DNA of 64,000 nt from Vitreoscilla sp. (GCA_030150505.1 JASLFS010000053.1:1-64000); one strand, 5' to 3'. Shown: positions 1 to 8,943, counted from the stretch's first letter. Made by a program: numbers and translations. The notes: generated by a model from the sequence alone, not told the origin.

Positions 1-885
1 CTCTTGGACAGCATCACGGTTTTTAACTCGAACGGTGTATTGAGCATACGCACTGATGTTATGGCTTTCGATGATTGGTGCAGACAAGTTGGCAGCATGA
101 AGGGCTGTTTCATATTGTTTTGCTACTTGCTGACGCAATTGCATTTCGCTATCTAAAATAGCCAGTTTAGGCAGTAAGATTGCAGCTTGGATGGTATCTA
201 AGCGGCTATTTACGCCGACACGAATATGATGATAACGGCGATCTTGTCCATGACGAGCAATTTGACGAATGGTTTTGGCCAATTCTTCATCATTGGTAAA
301 AATAGCACCGCCATCGCCATAACAGCCAAGAGGCTTGCTTGGGAAGAAGCTGGTGCAAGCAATGGTGGTTAAATTGCCTGATTTACGACCTTTATAACTG
401 GCACCAAAGCTTTGTGCTGCATCTTCAATAACTGGCAGATTATGTTTTTGTGCAATGGCATTAATGGCATCATAATCCGCACATTGACCATATAGTGAAA
501 CGGGAATAATGGCTTTTGTTTTTGGGGTAATAGCCGCTTCTAGTAATTGGGCATTTAAGTTGTAGGTATCTTCATGAATATCAACATAAACTGGTTTTGC
601 GCCTAATAAAGCAACAGTTTCAGCCGTGGCAATATAAGTGAATCCTGGTGTAATTACTTCATCTCCAGGACCAATGTTCAGTGCCATTAAGGCAATTTGT
701 AAAGCATCGGTACCATTTGCGCAGCTAATGCAATATTGAGCATCGACATAGTTGGCTAATTTTTCTTCTAGCTCGTTGACTTCTGGGCCTAAAATGTATT
801 TTCCATGCGCTAAAACTTGCTGAATATTGGCGTCGATTTGTGTTTTAATGCGTTGTTGTTGTGCTTTTAAATCAATAAATTCCAT
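1..885 (-). CDS. wbpE: DegT/DnrJ/EryC1-family sugar aminotransferase, WbpE-like (partial, C-terminus outside window)
   Basis: I translated this from the minus strand. It opens MEFIDLKAQQQRIKTQID and stays open for 295 codons to the window edge, so the C-terminus is missing. The family is PLP-dependent sugar aminotransferases. The PLP lysine is K184 in the motif FFPSKPLGCYGDGG, and EDAAQSFGA (about 154-162) is the usual cofactor-binding stretch. In the WbpABDE pathway this enzyme transfers an amino group from glutamate to C3 of the 3-keto-UDP-GlcNAc uronic acid made by WbpB. It follows wbpD by 15 bp and is last in this visible operon. The family is certain. The exact substrate is inferred from the neighbouring wbpA, wbpB and wbpD homologues. 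Confidence 0.88.
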   Translation of the reverse strand, partial: MEFIDLKAQQQRIKTQIDANIQQVLAHGKYILGPEVNELEEKLANYVDAQYCISCANGTDALQIALMALNIGPGDEVITPGFTYIATAETVALLGAKPVYVDIHEDTYNLNAQLLEAAITPKTKAIIPVSLYGQCADYDAINAIAQKHNLPVIEDAAQSFGASYKGRKSGNLTTIACTSFFPSKPLGCYGDGGAIFTNDEELAKTIRQIARHGQDRRYHHIRVGVNSRLDTIQAAILLPKLAILDSEMQLRQQVAKQYETALHAANLSAPIIESHNISAYAQYTVRVKNRDAVQE

Positions 886-900
886 GGTATGACTTCTTAA

Positions 901-1479
901 TTAATTTAGGCGCGTAACAACGCTGCCTGAAAGTTGATATTGTAGTCCTGAATGGGGGCAAGTTGCTATTGCTTCACCATTTAAAGGCAAATCAAGCTGC
1001 TCGCCATATTCGCTCATCCAACCAATTTGTTTTGCTGGAACGCCAACCATTAAAGCGTAATCAGGCACATTTTTGTTGACAACGGCACCTGCACCAACAA
1101 AGGCAAATTGACCAATGGTTGTACCACAAACAATGGTGCAATTGGCTCCAAGGGTAGCACCTTTTTTTACCAATGTTGTTCGGTATTCATCTTTGCGGCT
1201 GATGAGAGAACGTGGGTTATACACATTGGTAAAAACCATGCTTGGTCCACAAAAAACCCCATCTTCAAGCGTGACATTGTCGTATACAGAAACATTGTTC
1301 TGAATTTTGCATTCATTGCCAATGTTGACACGATTACCCACAAAAACATTTTGTCCGAAAGAGCAGTTCTGACCGATTTTGGCTCCTGAGCAAATGTGAA
1401 CAAAATGCCAAATTCTGCAACCTGTGCCAATTTGTGCACCATCATCAACAATTGCTGATTCATGCTGGGTGTAATTCAT
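901..1479 (-). CDS. wbpD: UDP-3-amino sugar N-acetyltransferase, WbpD/WlbB-like
   Basis: This 192-residue protein is built almost wholly of left-handed beta-helix hexapeptide repeats (for example [30 protein letters not shown]), followed by a short C-terminal tail. WbpD/WlbB enzymes use acetyl-CoA to acetylate the 3-amino group of UDP-2-acetamido-3-amino-2,3-dideoxyglucuronate. Length and layout match that family, including the characteristic [14 protein letters not shown] segment (about 78-91). It lies 8 bp after the acyltransferase gene and 15 bp before the aminotransferase, so co-transcription is likely. The last codons carry a 10-base DNA uptake core (922-931). The hexapeptide acyltransferase call is firm. 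Substrate is inferred from context. Confidence 0.88.
   Translation of the reverse strand: MNYTQHESAIVDDGAQIGTGCRIWHFVHICSGAKIGQNCSFGQNVFVGNRVNIGNECKIQNNVSVYDNVTLEDGVFCGPSMVFTNVYNPRSLISRKDEYRTTLVKKGATLGANCTIVCGTTIGQFAFVGAGAVVNKNVPDYALMVGVPAKQIGWMSEYGEQLDLPLNGEAIATCPHSGLQYQLSGSVVTRLN
922..931 (+). repeat. DNA uptake sequence core GCTGCCTGAA
   Basis: A perfect 10-base core of the Simonsiella-type DNA uptake word, inside the 3' end of wbpD. The preceding two bases are AC rather than AG. Confidence 0.75.
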
Positions 1480-1487
1480 GTTTAACC

Positions 1488-3314
1488 TTATGGTTGTTTA
1501 GGCTGTAAAATTTGTTGCAAAGCATCGGAAATGGTTTTTCCATAAGCTTTTGCACCAATTTCATTGAGGTGATGACTATCATAATAAATAAGCTCGCCCT
1601 TGTAAAACGGAGTCGTTTGGAAAAGGCTGGCTTGTTCAAAATTTAACCAAATAACATTAGGATAATGGTTGCTGGTTTGTTGCATGTATTGATTGCTTTG
1701 TTGCCATTCTTGGTTTGATTTCGCCCTGAAGTGAAAACCAAGTTGGTTGATTCTATTGAGCCGAGCGATATTGTTATCGAACATTGGAATTTGCGCCATA
1801 ACAATGATTTTTTGATGGCGTTCAAGGCTGCTATTTAAAAACTGTTTTAAAGCTGTTTGGAAATGTTGGTCATGAATATGATGTGACCACATACCCGCTA
1901 AAATAATGGTGTGGTATTGGGGCAATTGTTTTTCAAGATTTTTAATTTGCTGCTGGCATGGTTTTTTAGCCCAGTTTGCTAGGTTGGAAATTGGAAAACC
2001 TGAAATGGGAACACAGCTACTGGCTGTTACGATTTTAAATGATTGATTGATGGATTTTCCTGCTGTGCTTAAAGCCAAATTAAGTTGTGCAGCATGGGAA
2101 TCTCCAATCACTAAAATAGGTTGATTAGTAGAGCTTAAATCGCCTTGTAAGCAATTCTTTAACATTTTACCATGACATATTTGATTATTATCGGCATAGC
2201 GTGTGAACGATAATGGTACTGCTGGAACAACTTGTTGATTGATGAGTGGTAAGGCGAATATCAACATGGCTGCGGTCGTGCCTAGCGTGGCTGCGATGCT
2301 TAATGCTTTAAGTTGTGAGAACTTGCGAATGGGATTTTCTATGGTGTAATAAGATAATGTTGCTGCTACAAAAGAAAGGGTTATATAAATGGCAACATCG
2401 AAAGAAGACAATAAATATTGTCCGTTGATGTAGCGAATAAATGCCAAAATAACCCAGTGCCATAGGTACAAAGAGTAGGAAATATTGCCAATCCAAACCA
2501 ATAAAGGATGGGCAAAGAGATGATTTATTTTTGCCTGTGGGCTAATGAGCAATAAGCCAATGGCAAAACAGGGGAGAATAACCATCCAATTTGGAAAGTT
2601 GCTTTCCCTGATTATCAGAAAGCCAATAATAATCATCACAATGGCACTTATGCTTAGCCATTGCGGATGTTTTTGTTTCACAGAAAATGGCAATAGAGCA
2701 AAAATAGCACCGATTAAAAACTCAGGAATGCGGCTTAATAATGAAAAATACTGTTCTTGTGTTGTTGTTAATGTTTGTAATGAGAAGTTCCAAATTAATA
2801 AGCTAGTCGAGATGATTAATAGGGCGCTGAGCCAATATTTTCTCGGTATGGTGACTAATAAAAGGGGCAGTAATAAATAAAATTGCATTTCAATGGCGAG
2901 TGACCATGTATGCAGCAAGGGTTGTTCGCTGGTGTTTGGAGCAAAATAATCTCCAAAACCCATAAAATATTGATTACTGGCAAATATTAAGGCTGCCTGA
3001 AAGCTAGCGAAAAATGATGAAAAATCTTGTGGTGTAAAAAGAATACTGGCAACTAGGCTGCCTGAAATCAGTAAGAAAAAATAGGCAGGTAAAATTCTTT
3101 TAATGCGTGCGAGATAAAACTGCTTCAAGCTAAAAGTTGTTTTTGTGTGAATCAGGCTTGTAATAATATAGCCCGATATAACAAAGAAAATATCGACACC
3201 TAAAAAACCAGCTGGAAGCCATGCAGCGTTAGCATGGAAAATCATGACTGATAAGACTGCGAGGGCTCGAAAGCCTTGTATATCTAAGCGTGTTTTATGT
3301 TGAGAAGGGGGCAT
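1488..3314 (-). CDS. OafA-type membrane O-acyltransferase with C-terminal SGNH domain
   Basis: About 608 residues. The N-terminal half (roughly 10-350) is an acyltransferase-3 domain with about ten hydrophobic helices and the opening motif [19 protein letters not shown], whose histidine is characteristic. The C-terminal part is a periplasmic SGNH esterase-like domain with [11 protein letters not shown] (about 405-415) and [10 protein letters not shown] (about 580-590), giving the Ser and Asp-x-x-His. Such proteins move acetyl groups across the inner membrane onto sugars of LPS O-antigen, capsule or glycoprotein glycans. I chose the ATG at 3314; the frame can be extended to a TTG at 3335, but that codon lies inside a hairpin. 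The gene splits the wbp genes, so acetylation of the same glycan is a reasonable inference. Confidence 0.85.
   Translation of the reverse strand: MPPSQHKTRLDIQGFRALAVLSVMIFHANAAWLPAGFLGVDIFFVISGYIITSLIHTKTTFSLKQFYLARIKRILPAYFFLLISGSLVASILFTPQDFSSFFASFQAALIFASNQYFMGFGDYFAPNTSEQPLLHTWSLAIEMQFYLLLPLLLVTIPRKYWLSALLIISTSLLIWNFSLQTLTTTQEQYFSLLSRIPEFLIGAIFALLPFSVKQKHPQWLSISAIVMIIIGFLIIRESNFPNWMVILPCFAIGLLLISPQAKINHLFAHPLLVWIGNISYSLYLWHWVILAFIRYINGQYLLSSFDVAIYITLSFVAATLSYYTIENPIRKFSQLKALSIAATLGTTAAMLIFALPLINQQVVPAVPLSFTRYADNNQICHGKMLKNCLQGDLSSTNQPILVIGDSHAAQLNLALSTAGKSINQSFKIVTASSCVPISGFPISNLANWAKKPCQQQIKNLEKQLPQYHTIILAGMWSHHIHDQHFQTALKQFLNSSLERHQKIIVMAQIPMFDNNIARLNRINQLGFHFRAKSNQEWQQSNQYMQQTSNHYPNVIWLNFEQASLFQTTPFYKGELIYYDSHHLNEIGAKAYGKTISDALQQILQPKQP
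2990..3001 (+). repeat. DNA uptake sequence AGGCTGCCTGAA
   Basis: A perfect 12-base Simonsiella-type uptake word inside the acyltransferase gene. Another perfect copy lies 54 bp further on. Confidence 0.85.
3055..3066 (+). repeat. DNA uptake sequence AGGCTGCCTGAA
   Basis: A second perfect 12-base uptake word in the acyltransferase gene, in the same orientation as the copy at 2990. Confidence 0.85.
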
Positions 3315-3328
3315 GGATTCAAATAATA

Positions 3329-3353
3329 ATAGCAAGGCTGATTGCCTTGCTAT
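3329..3353 (-). terminator. intergenic hairpin between wbpB and the acyltransferase gene
   Basis: Perfect 10 bp arms ATAGCAAGGC and GCCTTGCTAT are separated by five bases. On the minus strand the hairpin is followed by TATTATTATTT, a weak U-rich tract. It lies between the stop of wbpB and the start of the acyltransferase gene. It may be a leaky terminator or an mRNA-processing or stabilising stem that sets relative expression within the operon. Confidence 0.55.
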
Positions 3354-3371
3354 ATTGATAGATATTGAGAA

Positions 3372-4421
3372 TTAGTACATCAAAGGCAAAGAAACAGTTT
3401 TGTTATCACGAGCTGCCAAATAAATGGCAATTAATAGCTCCAGCGATTTTAAACCTTCACGACCATCGGTTATTGGTTCTGCATCGCCACGCAAAACATC
3501 CACAACATTTTTATAATAAAGGGGATGACCAAAACCATAAACAGAAGTGGTTTCGTAGTTGGCTTCTTTGACCGCTGCATCGTAGTCTTTTTCGTCTTCA
3601 AAATCCCACGTTTGGATGTCATTAACAGCCACTCCGCCAACACGAACAGTGCCTTTGTCACCCAAAATAGTCATTGAACCTTCATAATTTTTTGGATAAG
3701 TGCACATGGTTACCGCCATTGACCCTAATGCACCATTTCGCCAGCGAATATTAACCACGCCAGTGTCTTCGGCTTCAATATCCCGATGAGTTGAAATCAT
3801 GGCTTGAACATCTTGTACAGGGCCAATTAACCATTCCATCAAGTCAACATAATGGCTGGCTTGATTCATGAATGCACCACCATCTAATTCCCAAGTACCG
3901 CGCCATGAGCCTTGATCATAGTAATCTTGTGGGCGAGTCCAAAAAACATTTAAATGAACCATATTGATATTGCCAAAACGTTTTTCAGCCACCGCACGTT
4001 TTAACAATTGTAAGGTTGCATTTAATCGATTTTGTTTAACAACAAATAAGCGTTTATTGGCTTTATCAGCAGCTTTAACCATGGCAACGCCGTCAGCATA
4101 ACGTGTAGCCATTGGTTTTTCGGTTAAAACATGAAAGCCAGCTTGAAAACATTCGATGGCTTGTTCTGGATGTGAACCTGATGGCGTGGTTAAAATAACC
4201 ATATCAGCATCGGTTTCTTTTAACATGGCGCTTAATGATTTAAATGGCTTAGCACCTGTTTTTTCATGAGCCGCTAATAATGCATTTGAATCTGTATCGC
4301 AAATTGCAACCAAATCTAATTCGCTAGCGTGTTTTTCTATGGCGCCAAAATGGTTGTTGGCAATTCGACCACAACCCACTAAAGCAACTTTAATTTTACG
4401 GTTCTGAATGGTTTCAAACAT
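3372..4421 (-). CDS. wbpB: Gfo/Idh/MocA-family dehydrogenase, WbpB/WlbA-like
   Basis: 349 residues. The N-terminal Rossmann domain has VALVGCGRIANNH (about 12-24), and the EKP motif of the family is at 101-103. The C-terminal domain contains GGAFMNQASHYVDLMEWLIGPV, typical of WbpB/WlbA. These enzymes oxidise C3 of UDP-N-acetylglucosaminuronic acid to the 3-keto form, which is the substrate of the WbpE aminotransferase. The gene begins 9 bp after wbpA, consistent with a coupled two-step oxidation. A hairpin lies just downstream. Family assignment is strong; the specific role relies on the conserved wbpA-B-D-E set around it. Confidence 0.88.
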   Translation of the reverse strand: MFETIQNRKIKVALVGCGRIANNHFGAIEKHASELDLVAICDTDSNALLAAHEKTGAKPFKSLSAMLKETDADMVILTTPSGSHPEQAIECFQAGFHVLTEKPMATRYADGVAMVKAADKANKRLFVVKQNRLNATLQLLKRAVAEKRFGNINMVHLNVFWTRPQDYYDQGSWRGTWELDGGAFMNQASHYVDLMEWLIGPVQDVQAMISTHRDIEAEDTGVVNIRWRNGALGSMAVTMCTYPKNYEGSMTILGDKGTVRVGGVAVNDIQTWDFEDEKDYDAAVKEANYETTSVYGFGHPLYYKNVVDVLRGDAEPITDGREGLKSLELLIAIYLAARDNKTVSLPLMY

Positions 4422-4430
4422 GCCTAATCC

Positions 4431-5750
4431 TTAAGCTTTTACTACATGATTCAAGTTTTTATTAAATTTCCCGCGCGTATCAACGATTAATTGAGCATGT
4501 TTTTCAATGAGTTCATAATCAAATTTTTGATGATCAGTCGCCAATAAAACACAGTCGAAACTGGCAATGGTTTCTGGATTTAAAGCCACGCTGCTTAAAT
4601 CAAAATGATGTTCACGCATTTCAGGGAAAACAGGAACGTGCGGATCGCTGTAAGCAACATTGGCACCCAATGCCTGCAATTTTTCCATAATGAAGACAGA
4701 TGGACTTTCACGCATGTCATCTACATTCTTTTTGTAAGCGATTCCTAAAATCAAGATATTGCTGTTTTTAAGTGATTTACATTGGTCATTCAGTGCCAAT
4801 GCCGTTTTATTAACCACATAATCAGGCATACTGGAGTTAATTTCCCCCGCCAATTCAATAAAACGAGTGTTCACGCCATATTCGCGTGCTTTCCAGGTTA
4901 AGTAGAATGGGTCAATTGGAATGCAGTGTCCGCCAATACCAGGGCCTGGATAATAAGGCACAAAGCCAAAAGGTTTGCTGGCTGCAGCATGGATAACTTC
5001 ATAAATATCCACGCCCATTTTGTCTGCGACGATTTTCATTTCATTGGCCAAGCCAATATTGACAGCACGATGAATGTTTTCTAATAGTTTTGTCATTTCA
5101 GCAGCTTTGGTTGAGCTAACTGGAACCACTTTATCAATCACTTCACTGTATAACGCCACGCCAATATCTAAACAGGCAGATGTGTGACCACCAACCACTT
5201 TTGGTATAGTGCGCGTTTCAAAATTTGGATTGCCTGGATCTTCGCGCTCAGGCGAATAAACAAGGTAGAAATCTTGTCCAACTGTTAAGCCTTGTTCTTC
5301 AATGCGAGGTAATAATTCTTCTTCTGTGGTGCCTGGATAGGTTGTACTTTCCAAAGAAAGCACTTGTCCTGCGCGAAAATAAGGTTTTAAGCTATCTGTT
5401 GTATCTAAAACAAAGCTTAAATCTGGTTCACGGTATTGGTTTAATGGTGTGGGCACGCATAGAATAAGCGCATCGCATTGGCTAATTTGGCTAAAATCAG
5501 TGGTTGCTTTGAATTTATTTTGGGCAGCTTGAATTTTATTTGCACAGATGTGCTCAATATAACTTTGCCCGTGATTCAAAGCATCGACTTTTTTCTGGTC
5601 AATATCAAAACCCAGTACATTAAAACCCACCTCGGTATAACGCAGCAACAATGGCAGCCCGACATAACCCAATCCGATAATTCCAATTGTGGCTTGATGA
5701 GAGTGAAACTTAGCGATTAAATCGCCTAATGACATGGTGTGGTTTGACAT
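4431..5750 (-). CDS. wbpA: UDP-N-acetyl-D-glucosamine 6-dehydrogenase, WbpA-like
   Basis: 439 residues, the usual length for nucleotide-sugar dehydrogenases. The NAD-binding motif GLGYVG is at 26-31, and the catalytic cysteine is C276 in the segment [16 protein letters not shown]. The central helix segment [20 protein letters not shown] is typical of the WbpA/WbpO branch rather than UDP-glucose dehydrogenase. The reaction is a double NAD-dependent oxidation of UDP-GlcNAc at C6 to the uronic acid, the first step of the wbp pathway. It is first in the wbp run, 162 bp after rmlD. A 12 bp inverted repeat lies upstream, so this may be the start of its own transcript. A start at codon 6 (5735) is also possible. 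Confidence 0.9.
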   Translation of the reverse strand: MSNHTMSLGDLIAKFHSHQATIGIIGLGYVGLPLLLRYTEVGFNVLGFDIDQKKVDALNHGQSYIEHICANKIQAAQNKFKATTDFSQISQCDALILCVPTPLNQYREPDLSFVLDTTDSLKPYFRAGQVLSLESTTYPGTTEEELLPRIEEQGLTVGQDFYLVYSPEREDPGNPNFETRTIPKVVGGHTSACLDIGVALYSEVIDKVVPVSSTKAAEMTKLLENIHRAVNIGLANEMKIVADKMGVDIYEVIHAAASKPFGFVPYYPGPGIGGHCIPIDPFYLTWKAREYGVNTRFIELAGEINSSMPDYVVNKTALALNDQCKSLKNSNILILGIAYKKNVDDMRESPSVFIMEKLQALGANVAYSDPHVPVFPEMREHHFDLSSVALNPETIASFDCVLLATDHQKFDYELIEKHAQLIVDTRGKFNKNLNHVVKA

Positions 5751-5802
5751 GATATTTATCTAACAATCAATAAACGGAAAATGAACATAATTATAAACTA
5801 TA

Positions 5803-5832
5803 AACCATAATGAGTATGAACTCATTATGGTT
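5803..5832. promoter_or_regulatory. 12 bp inverted repeat upstream of wbpA
   Basis: Perfect arms AACCATAATGAG and CTCATTATGGTT surround a six-base loop, in the 162 bp between rmlD and wbpA. On the minus strand the repeat runs into TTTATAGTTTATAAT, which offers a TATAAT-like -10 about 40-50 bp before the wbpA start. It could be an operator overlapping the wbpA promoter, or a weak terminator for the rmlD transcript. No strong U-run follows on either strand, so I lean to a regulatory site. Confidence 0.45.
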
Positions 5833-5912
5833 ATGTAGCATGGTGTTTTTTAAAAAAAAGCGGAAAAGCCTATATTCTAATTTAATGAATATCTCTGGCA
5901 AATAGCGTTTTT

Positions 5913-6734
5913 TTACTGATCAGTAATGGATTGAACGTGCTGCTTTAAGCTTTGCAAAGATTCAAAACCTTCTCTGACTTGCAAAGTACTGTTGGCTGGG
6001 CGTTTTACTGTTGGATTTTCATCAATATGGTGCGTTAATTGAACACTTGAGCTCAAATTATCGAGAATTAATCGAGCAAAATCGTACCAAGTTAATGCTT
6101 CATCGCCACCAACGTGAATAATGCCGCTGAGGGTTGGTTTTTTTTCAATGTGTTGAATAATAACATTGGCTAAATCACCAGCATAAGTTGGACGTGCTTT
6201 GCCATCGGTATTGATATTGATGGTTTCATTGTTTCTGGCTTTTTCAATGATTTGCTTAACAAAGTTATTGCCATATTCACTAAAAATAGAAGAGGTACGA
6301 ATAATTAATGTATTACCACAATTGGCCAATGCTAATAATTCGCCTGCTAATTTAGATTGTCCGTAAGCATTGATGGGATTAGGGAAGTCATCTTCTGTGT
6401 ATTCGCCATTTTTGTTGCCATCAAAAACATAATCAGTTGATAGGTGAATAAATCGAGCACCATTTTTTTGTGCTGCTTTGGCAATGTTTTTAACGCCTAA
6501 TGCATTCACAGCAAAAGCCAATTCATGGTCTTTTTCTGCTTGTTCAACATTCGTATATGCTGCGGTATTGATGATAACGTCAGGTTGGAAACTGGTTATC
6601 ATGGTATTTACTTTATCGGCATCAGTAATATCTAAAGTTTTAGAATCTGTCGCAATTAGCTCCCACTCTTCAGGCAGCCTATCTCTTAAGCTACGACCGA
6701 CTTGTCCGCGCGAACCTGTAATTAATACTCGCAT
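5913..6734 (-). CDS. rfbD: dTDP-4-dehydrorhamnose reductase
   Basis: 273 residues. It is a short-chain dehydrogenase of the RmlD family: GSRGQVG (7-13) is the cofactor loop, STDYVFDG (99-106) is the family signature, Y124 and K128 form the YxxxK catalytic pair, and RPANSTL near the C-terminus matches the RmlD substrate-binding motif. The enzyme makes dTDP-L-rhamnose with NAD(P)H, the last step of the pathway. It overlaps rmlC by 13 bp, which implies translational coupling. The rmlA and rmlB genes are not in the window, so the first two steps must be encoded elsewhere if the pathway is complete. Confidence 0.9.
   Translation of the reverse strand: MRVLITGSRGQVGRSLRDRLPEEWELIATDSKTLDITDADKVNTMITSFQPDVIINTAAYTNVEQAEKDHELAFAVNALGVKNIAKAAQKNGARFIHLSTDYVFDGNKNGEYTEDDFPNPINAYGQSKLAGELLALANCGNTLIIRTSSIFSEYGNNFVKQIIEKARNNETININTDGKARPTYAGDLANVIIQHIEKKPTLSGIIHVGGDEALTWYDFARLILDNLSSSVQLTHHIDENPTVKRPANSTLQVREGFESLQSLKQHVQSITDQ
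6669..6680 (-). repeat. DNA uptake sequence AGGCTGCCTGAA (minus strand)
   Basis: A perfect 12-base uptake word on the minus strand within the 5' part of rfbD. Confidence 0.85.
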
Positions 6735-7276
6735 TTAATATACTCCTGTAAATTCATACCAGCGTTATCTTTGTTAGAGAGAATGGGCGTTTGACACGGC
6801 CATTTGATGTTTAAAGTGATGTCATTCCATTGTATTGTCCGCTCATGTGCTGGTACATAAGGTGCATCACAATGGTATAGGATGGTTGCAGTTTGGCTTA
6901 ACGTCAAAAAGCCATGTGCATAACCTTTGGGGATAAATAATTGCTGATGTCGTTGTGATGATAAGTGAAATGCCTGCCACTTTGTAAAAGTTGGCGAATT
7001 GGGATTCACATCGACAACCACATCAAAAATTTCACCTGACAAAACTTCAATCAGTTTAGCCTGTGAATGTTTCACTTGTAAATGCAAACCACGTAAAACA
7101 TGCTGTTTTGAATGAGAGACATTGCTTTGATGAACATGAAAATCGGCAGGTAAATGCTCTTTATAGCGTGTTAATTGCCATTGTTCATAAAAATATCCAC
7201 GATCATCTTGATGAATGATTGGTGTCAATAGCTTAACACCAATCAATGTTGTATCTTCTACTAAAAATTCACTCAT
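6722..7276 (-). CDS. rfbC: dTDP-4-dehydrorhamnose 3,5-epimerase
   Basis: About 184 residues from the ATG at 7276 (MSEFLVEDTTLIGVKLL). A longer frame to 7318 lies inside ribD and is unlikely. It has the cupin core of RmlC: DDRGYFYEQW near the start, the VLRGLHLQ motif with the catalytic histidine, and IPKGYAHGFLTLS. The enzyme inverts C3 and C5 of dTDP-4-keto-6-deoxyglucose, feeding RmlD. Its start codon overlaps the ribD stop (ATGAGTGA, 8 bp), so it is translated with a riboflavin gene. That arrangement links a surface-sugar gene to the nrdR-ribD operon. Confidence 0.9.
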   Translation of the reverse strand: MSEFLVEDTTLIGVKLLTPIIHQDDRGYFYEQWQLTRYKEHLPADFHVHQSNVSHSKQHVLRGLHLQVKHSQAKLIEVLSGEIFDVVVDVNPNSPTFTKWQAFHLSSQRHQQLFIPKGYAHGFLTLSQTATILYHCDAPYVPAHERTIQWNDITLNIKWPCQTPILSNKDNAGMNLQEYIKCEY

Positions 7277-8378
7277 GTTTACTTTGGTACCGTAAAACCC
7301 ATTTAATATCGTGACCAATCGTGCTGATTGATGATGTTTTCCAAACGCTTTGTTCTTCTAATACAGAAGCTGCGGCAGGTAAGTTAATGGCTGGCCTTGC
7401 ATCTGCACCTAAGATTTTCGGTGCTTGGTACCAGATGAGCTCATCAACCAAGTTTTCTGCTAAGAAAGCGCTGCTTAAAGTTGCTCCAGCTTCAATCATC
7501 AGTTCGCCAATTTGGCGATGAGCAAGTTCGGTTAAGAGCAAAGGTAAATCAATGCGATTTGAAGCAGCATTGTTTTGTATTAAAACATCCGCACCCAATG
7601 CTTTTAAAGCTGTTATTTTCTCGGCATGATGATGTTGGGTCACAATTAAAACTGGTTGATTATCTTGCAAAATTTGGCTAGATAAATTAATCCGTAACTG
7701 ACTATCTAAAATCACACGCAAAGGTTGTCTCAATGTGTTTTCAAGCCGTACATTAAGCTGTGGATTATCTGCAATAATGGTTTCAATGCCAGTTAGGACT
7801 GCACAACTACAAGCACGCTCTAATTGCACATCATTTCTGGCATCTTGCCCAGTTATCCACTTGCTAGCGCCATTGGCTAAAGCAGTTTTGCCATCTAAGC
7901 TACTGGCAATTTTAACTTTCACAAAAGGTCGTTTTCGCTCGATTCTGGATAAGAAACCACGATTTAACTCACGAGCTTCTGTTTCCAGTAAACCAGTTTT
8001 AACGAGAATGCCAGCTTGTTCTAATAACTTGATGCCATTGCCAGCAACTAAGGGATTGGGATCCGTCATGGCAATGATGACTTGCTTAACACCTAAATTC
8101 ACCAAGGCTTGTGCACAAGGAGGTGTTTTGCCAAAGTGAGAACAAGGTTCTAATGTAACGTACGCTGTTGCTCCCTTAGCTAAGTGAGCTGCTTGACGCA
8201 GAGCATGGACTTCAGCATGTGGAGAACCTGCTTGTACATGAAAACCTTGCCCAACAATATTGCTGCCTTGTGTGATAACGCAACCAACTCTTGGATTTGG
8301 AGAAGTGGTATTTTTACCAAAAGCAGCAAGCTGTAAAGCTTGCTGCATCATGTTAATGTCAAAGTCAGAAAAAAGCAT
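7269..8378 (-). CDS. ribD: bifunctional riboflavin deaminase/reductase RibD
   Basis: 369 residues, standard for RibD. The N-terminal deaminase domain carries the zinc site HAE (54-56) with C79 and C88 in TLEPCSHFGKTPPCAQ. The reductase domain follows from about 145 (RPFVKVKIASSLDGKTA). It deaminates the pyrimidine product of RibA and reduces its ribosyl side chain. The gene starts 1 bp after the small lipoprotein gene and overlaps rfbC, so nrdR, lipoprotein, ribD, rfbC and rfbD look like one transcript. I see no FMN-riboswitch-like structure directly before it. Confidence 0.94.
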   Translation of the reverse strand: MLFSDFDINMMQQALQLAAFGKNTTSPNPRVGCVITQGSNIVGQGFHVQAGSPHAEVHALRQAAHLAKGATAYVTLEPCSHFGKTPPCAQALVNLGVKQVIIAMTDPNPLVAGNGIKLLEQAGILVKTGLLETEARELNRGFLSRIERKRPFVKVKIASSLDGKTALANGASKWITGQDARNDVQLERACSCAVLTGIETIIADNPQLNVRLENTLRQPLRVILDSQLRINLSSQILQDNQPVLIVTQHHHAEKITALKALGADVLIQNNAASNRIDLPLLLTELAHRQIGELMIEAGATLSSAFLAENLVDELIWYQAPKILGADARPAINLPAAASVLEEQSVWKTSSISTIGHDIKWVLRYQSKHE

Positions 8379-8379
8379 A

Positions 8380-8943
8380 TTATTTAATATTAATTGCTTC
8401 TAAATGATTGGCTAAGTTAGCAGTTGATTCTGTGCTACTTAAGGCACAAGTTAGTAAAATATCATCGCTAACAATGGCATTCACGCATGATTCATTTAAC
8501 AATTCTTCATTGCTACCTTGGCTGAAGCTATAAACAAGGCGATTATCTGCAATGTCGCTGATTTGAGCATTATTTAGATTGGTATCGCTTTTTAATGTTT
8601 CACTGAGTTTACTTAAGTAAGCATTGGCATCTTCTTTTACTTTGCCTAAGTTAGCACTGTAAATTAGAATATCTTGTGCTTCATCTTGCTGTAATAGTGT
8701 TACGTTTTCTTTAGGCAAGTCTTTCAAGATGGCTTCTGTTTGATCCAATACATCCACAAAGTCGCCTTTGGTGTTGATTTCAATACGACCATCGCTACTA
8801 ACTAAAGCTTGCGCTGGTTGCGTTTCAACTTCAGATGCATTTTCAATGCTGCCATCATCAACAGAAGATGCGACTTTATCTTGGCAAGCGGTTAATGTTA
8901 AAGCGGCACTCATAATCAGTGTTAAGTAAAATTTTTTATTCAT
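8380..8943 (-). CDS. predicted lipoprotein of unknown function
   Basis: 187 residues from the ATG at 8943 (MNKKFYLTLIMSAALTLTACQ); the longer frame to 9018 would overlap nrdR and spoil the signal peptide. The start shows a lipoprotein signal with lipobox LTAC and lipidated C20. The mature protein is acidic and hydrophilic with a short mixed alpha/beta region, and has two further cysteines near the C-terminus (ESCVNAIV and LLTCALS) that might form a disulfide. I do not recognise a family. It sits between nrdR and ribD, 25 bp after the first and 1 bp before the second, so it is probably co-expressed with them, but the context does not suggest a job. Confidence 0.75.
   Translation of the reverse strand: MNKKFYLTLIMSAALTLTACQDKVASSVDDGSIENASEVETQPAQALVSSDGRIEINTKGDFVDVLDQTEAILKDLPKENVTLLQQDEAQDILIYSANLGKVKEDANAYLSKLSETLKSDTNLNNAQISDIADNRLVYSFSQGSNEELLNESCVNAIVSDDILLTCALSSTESTANLANHLEAINIK

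Noticed and set aside
7735..8139. 134-residue open frame antisense to ribD
   Set aside because: It lies opposite the strongly conserved RibD domains and has no family features, so I treat it as a shadow frame.
8379..8400. FMN riboswitch before ribD
   Set aside because: ribD starts 1 bp after the upstream gene, leaving no room for the conserved element, and none is seen upstream of nrdR.
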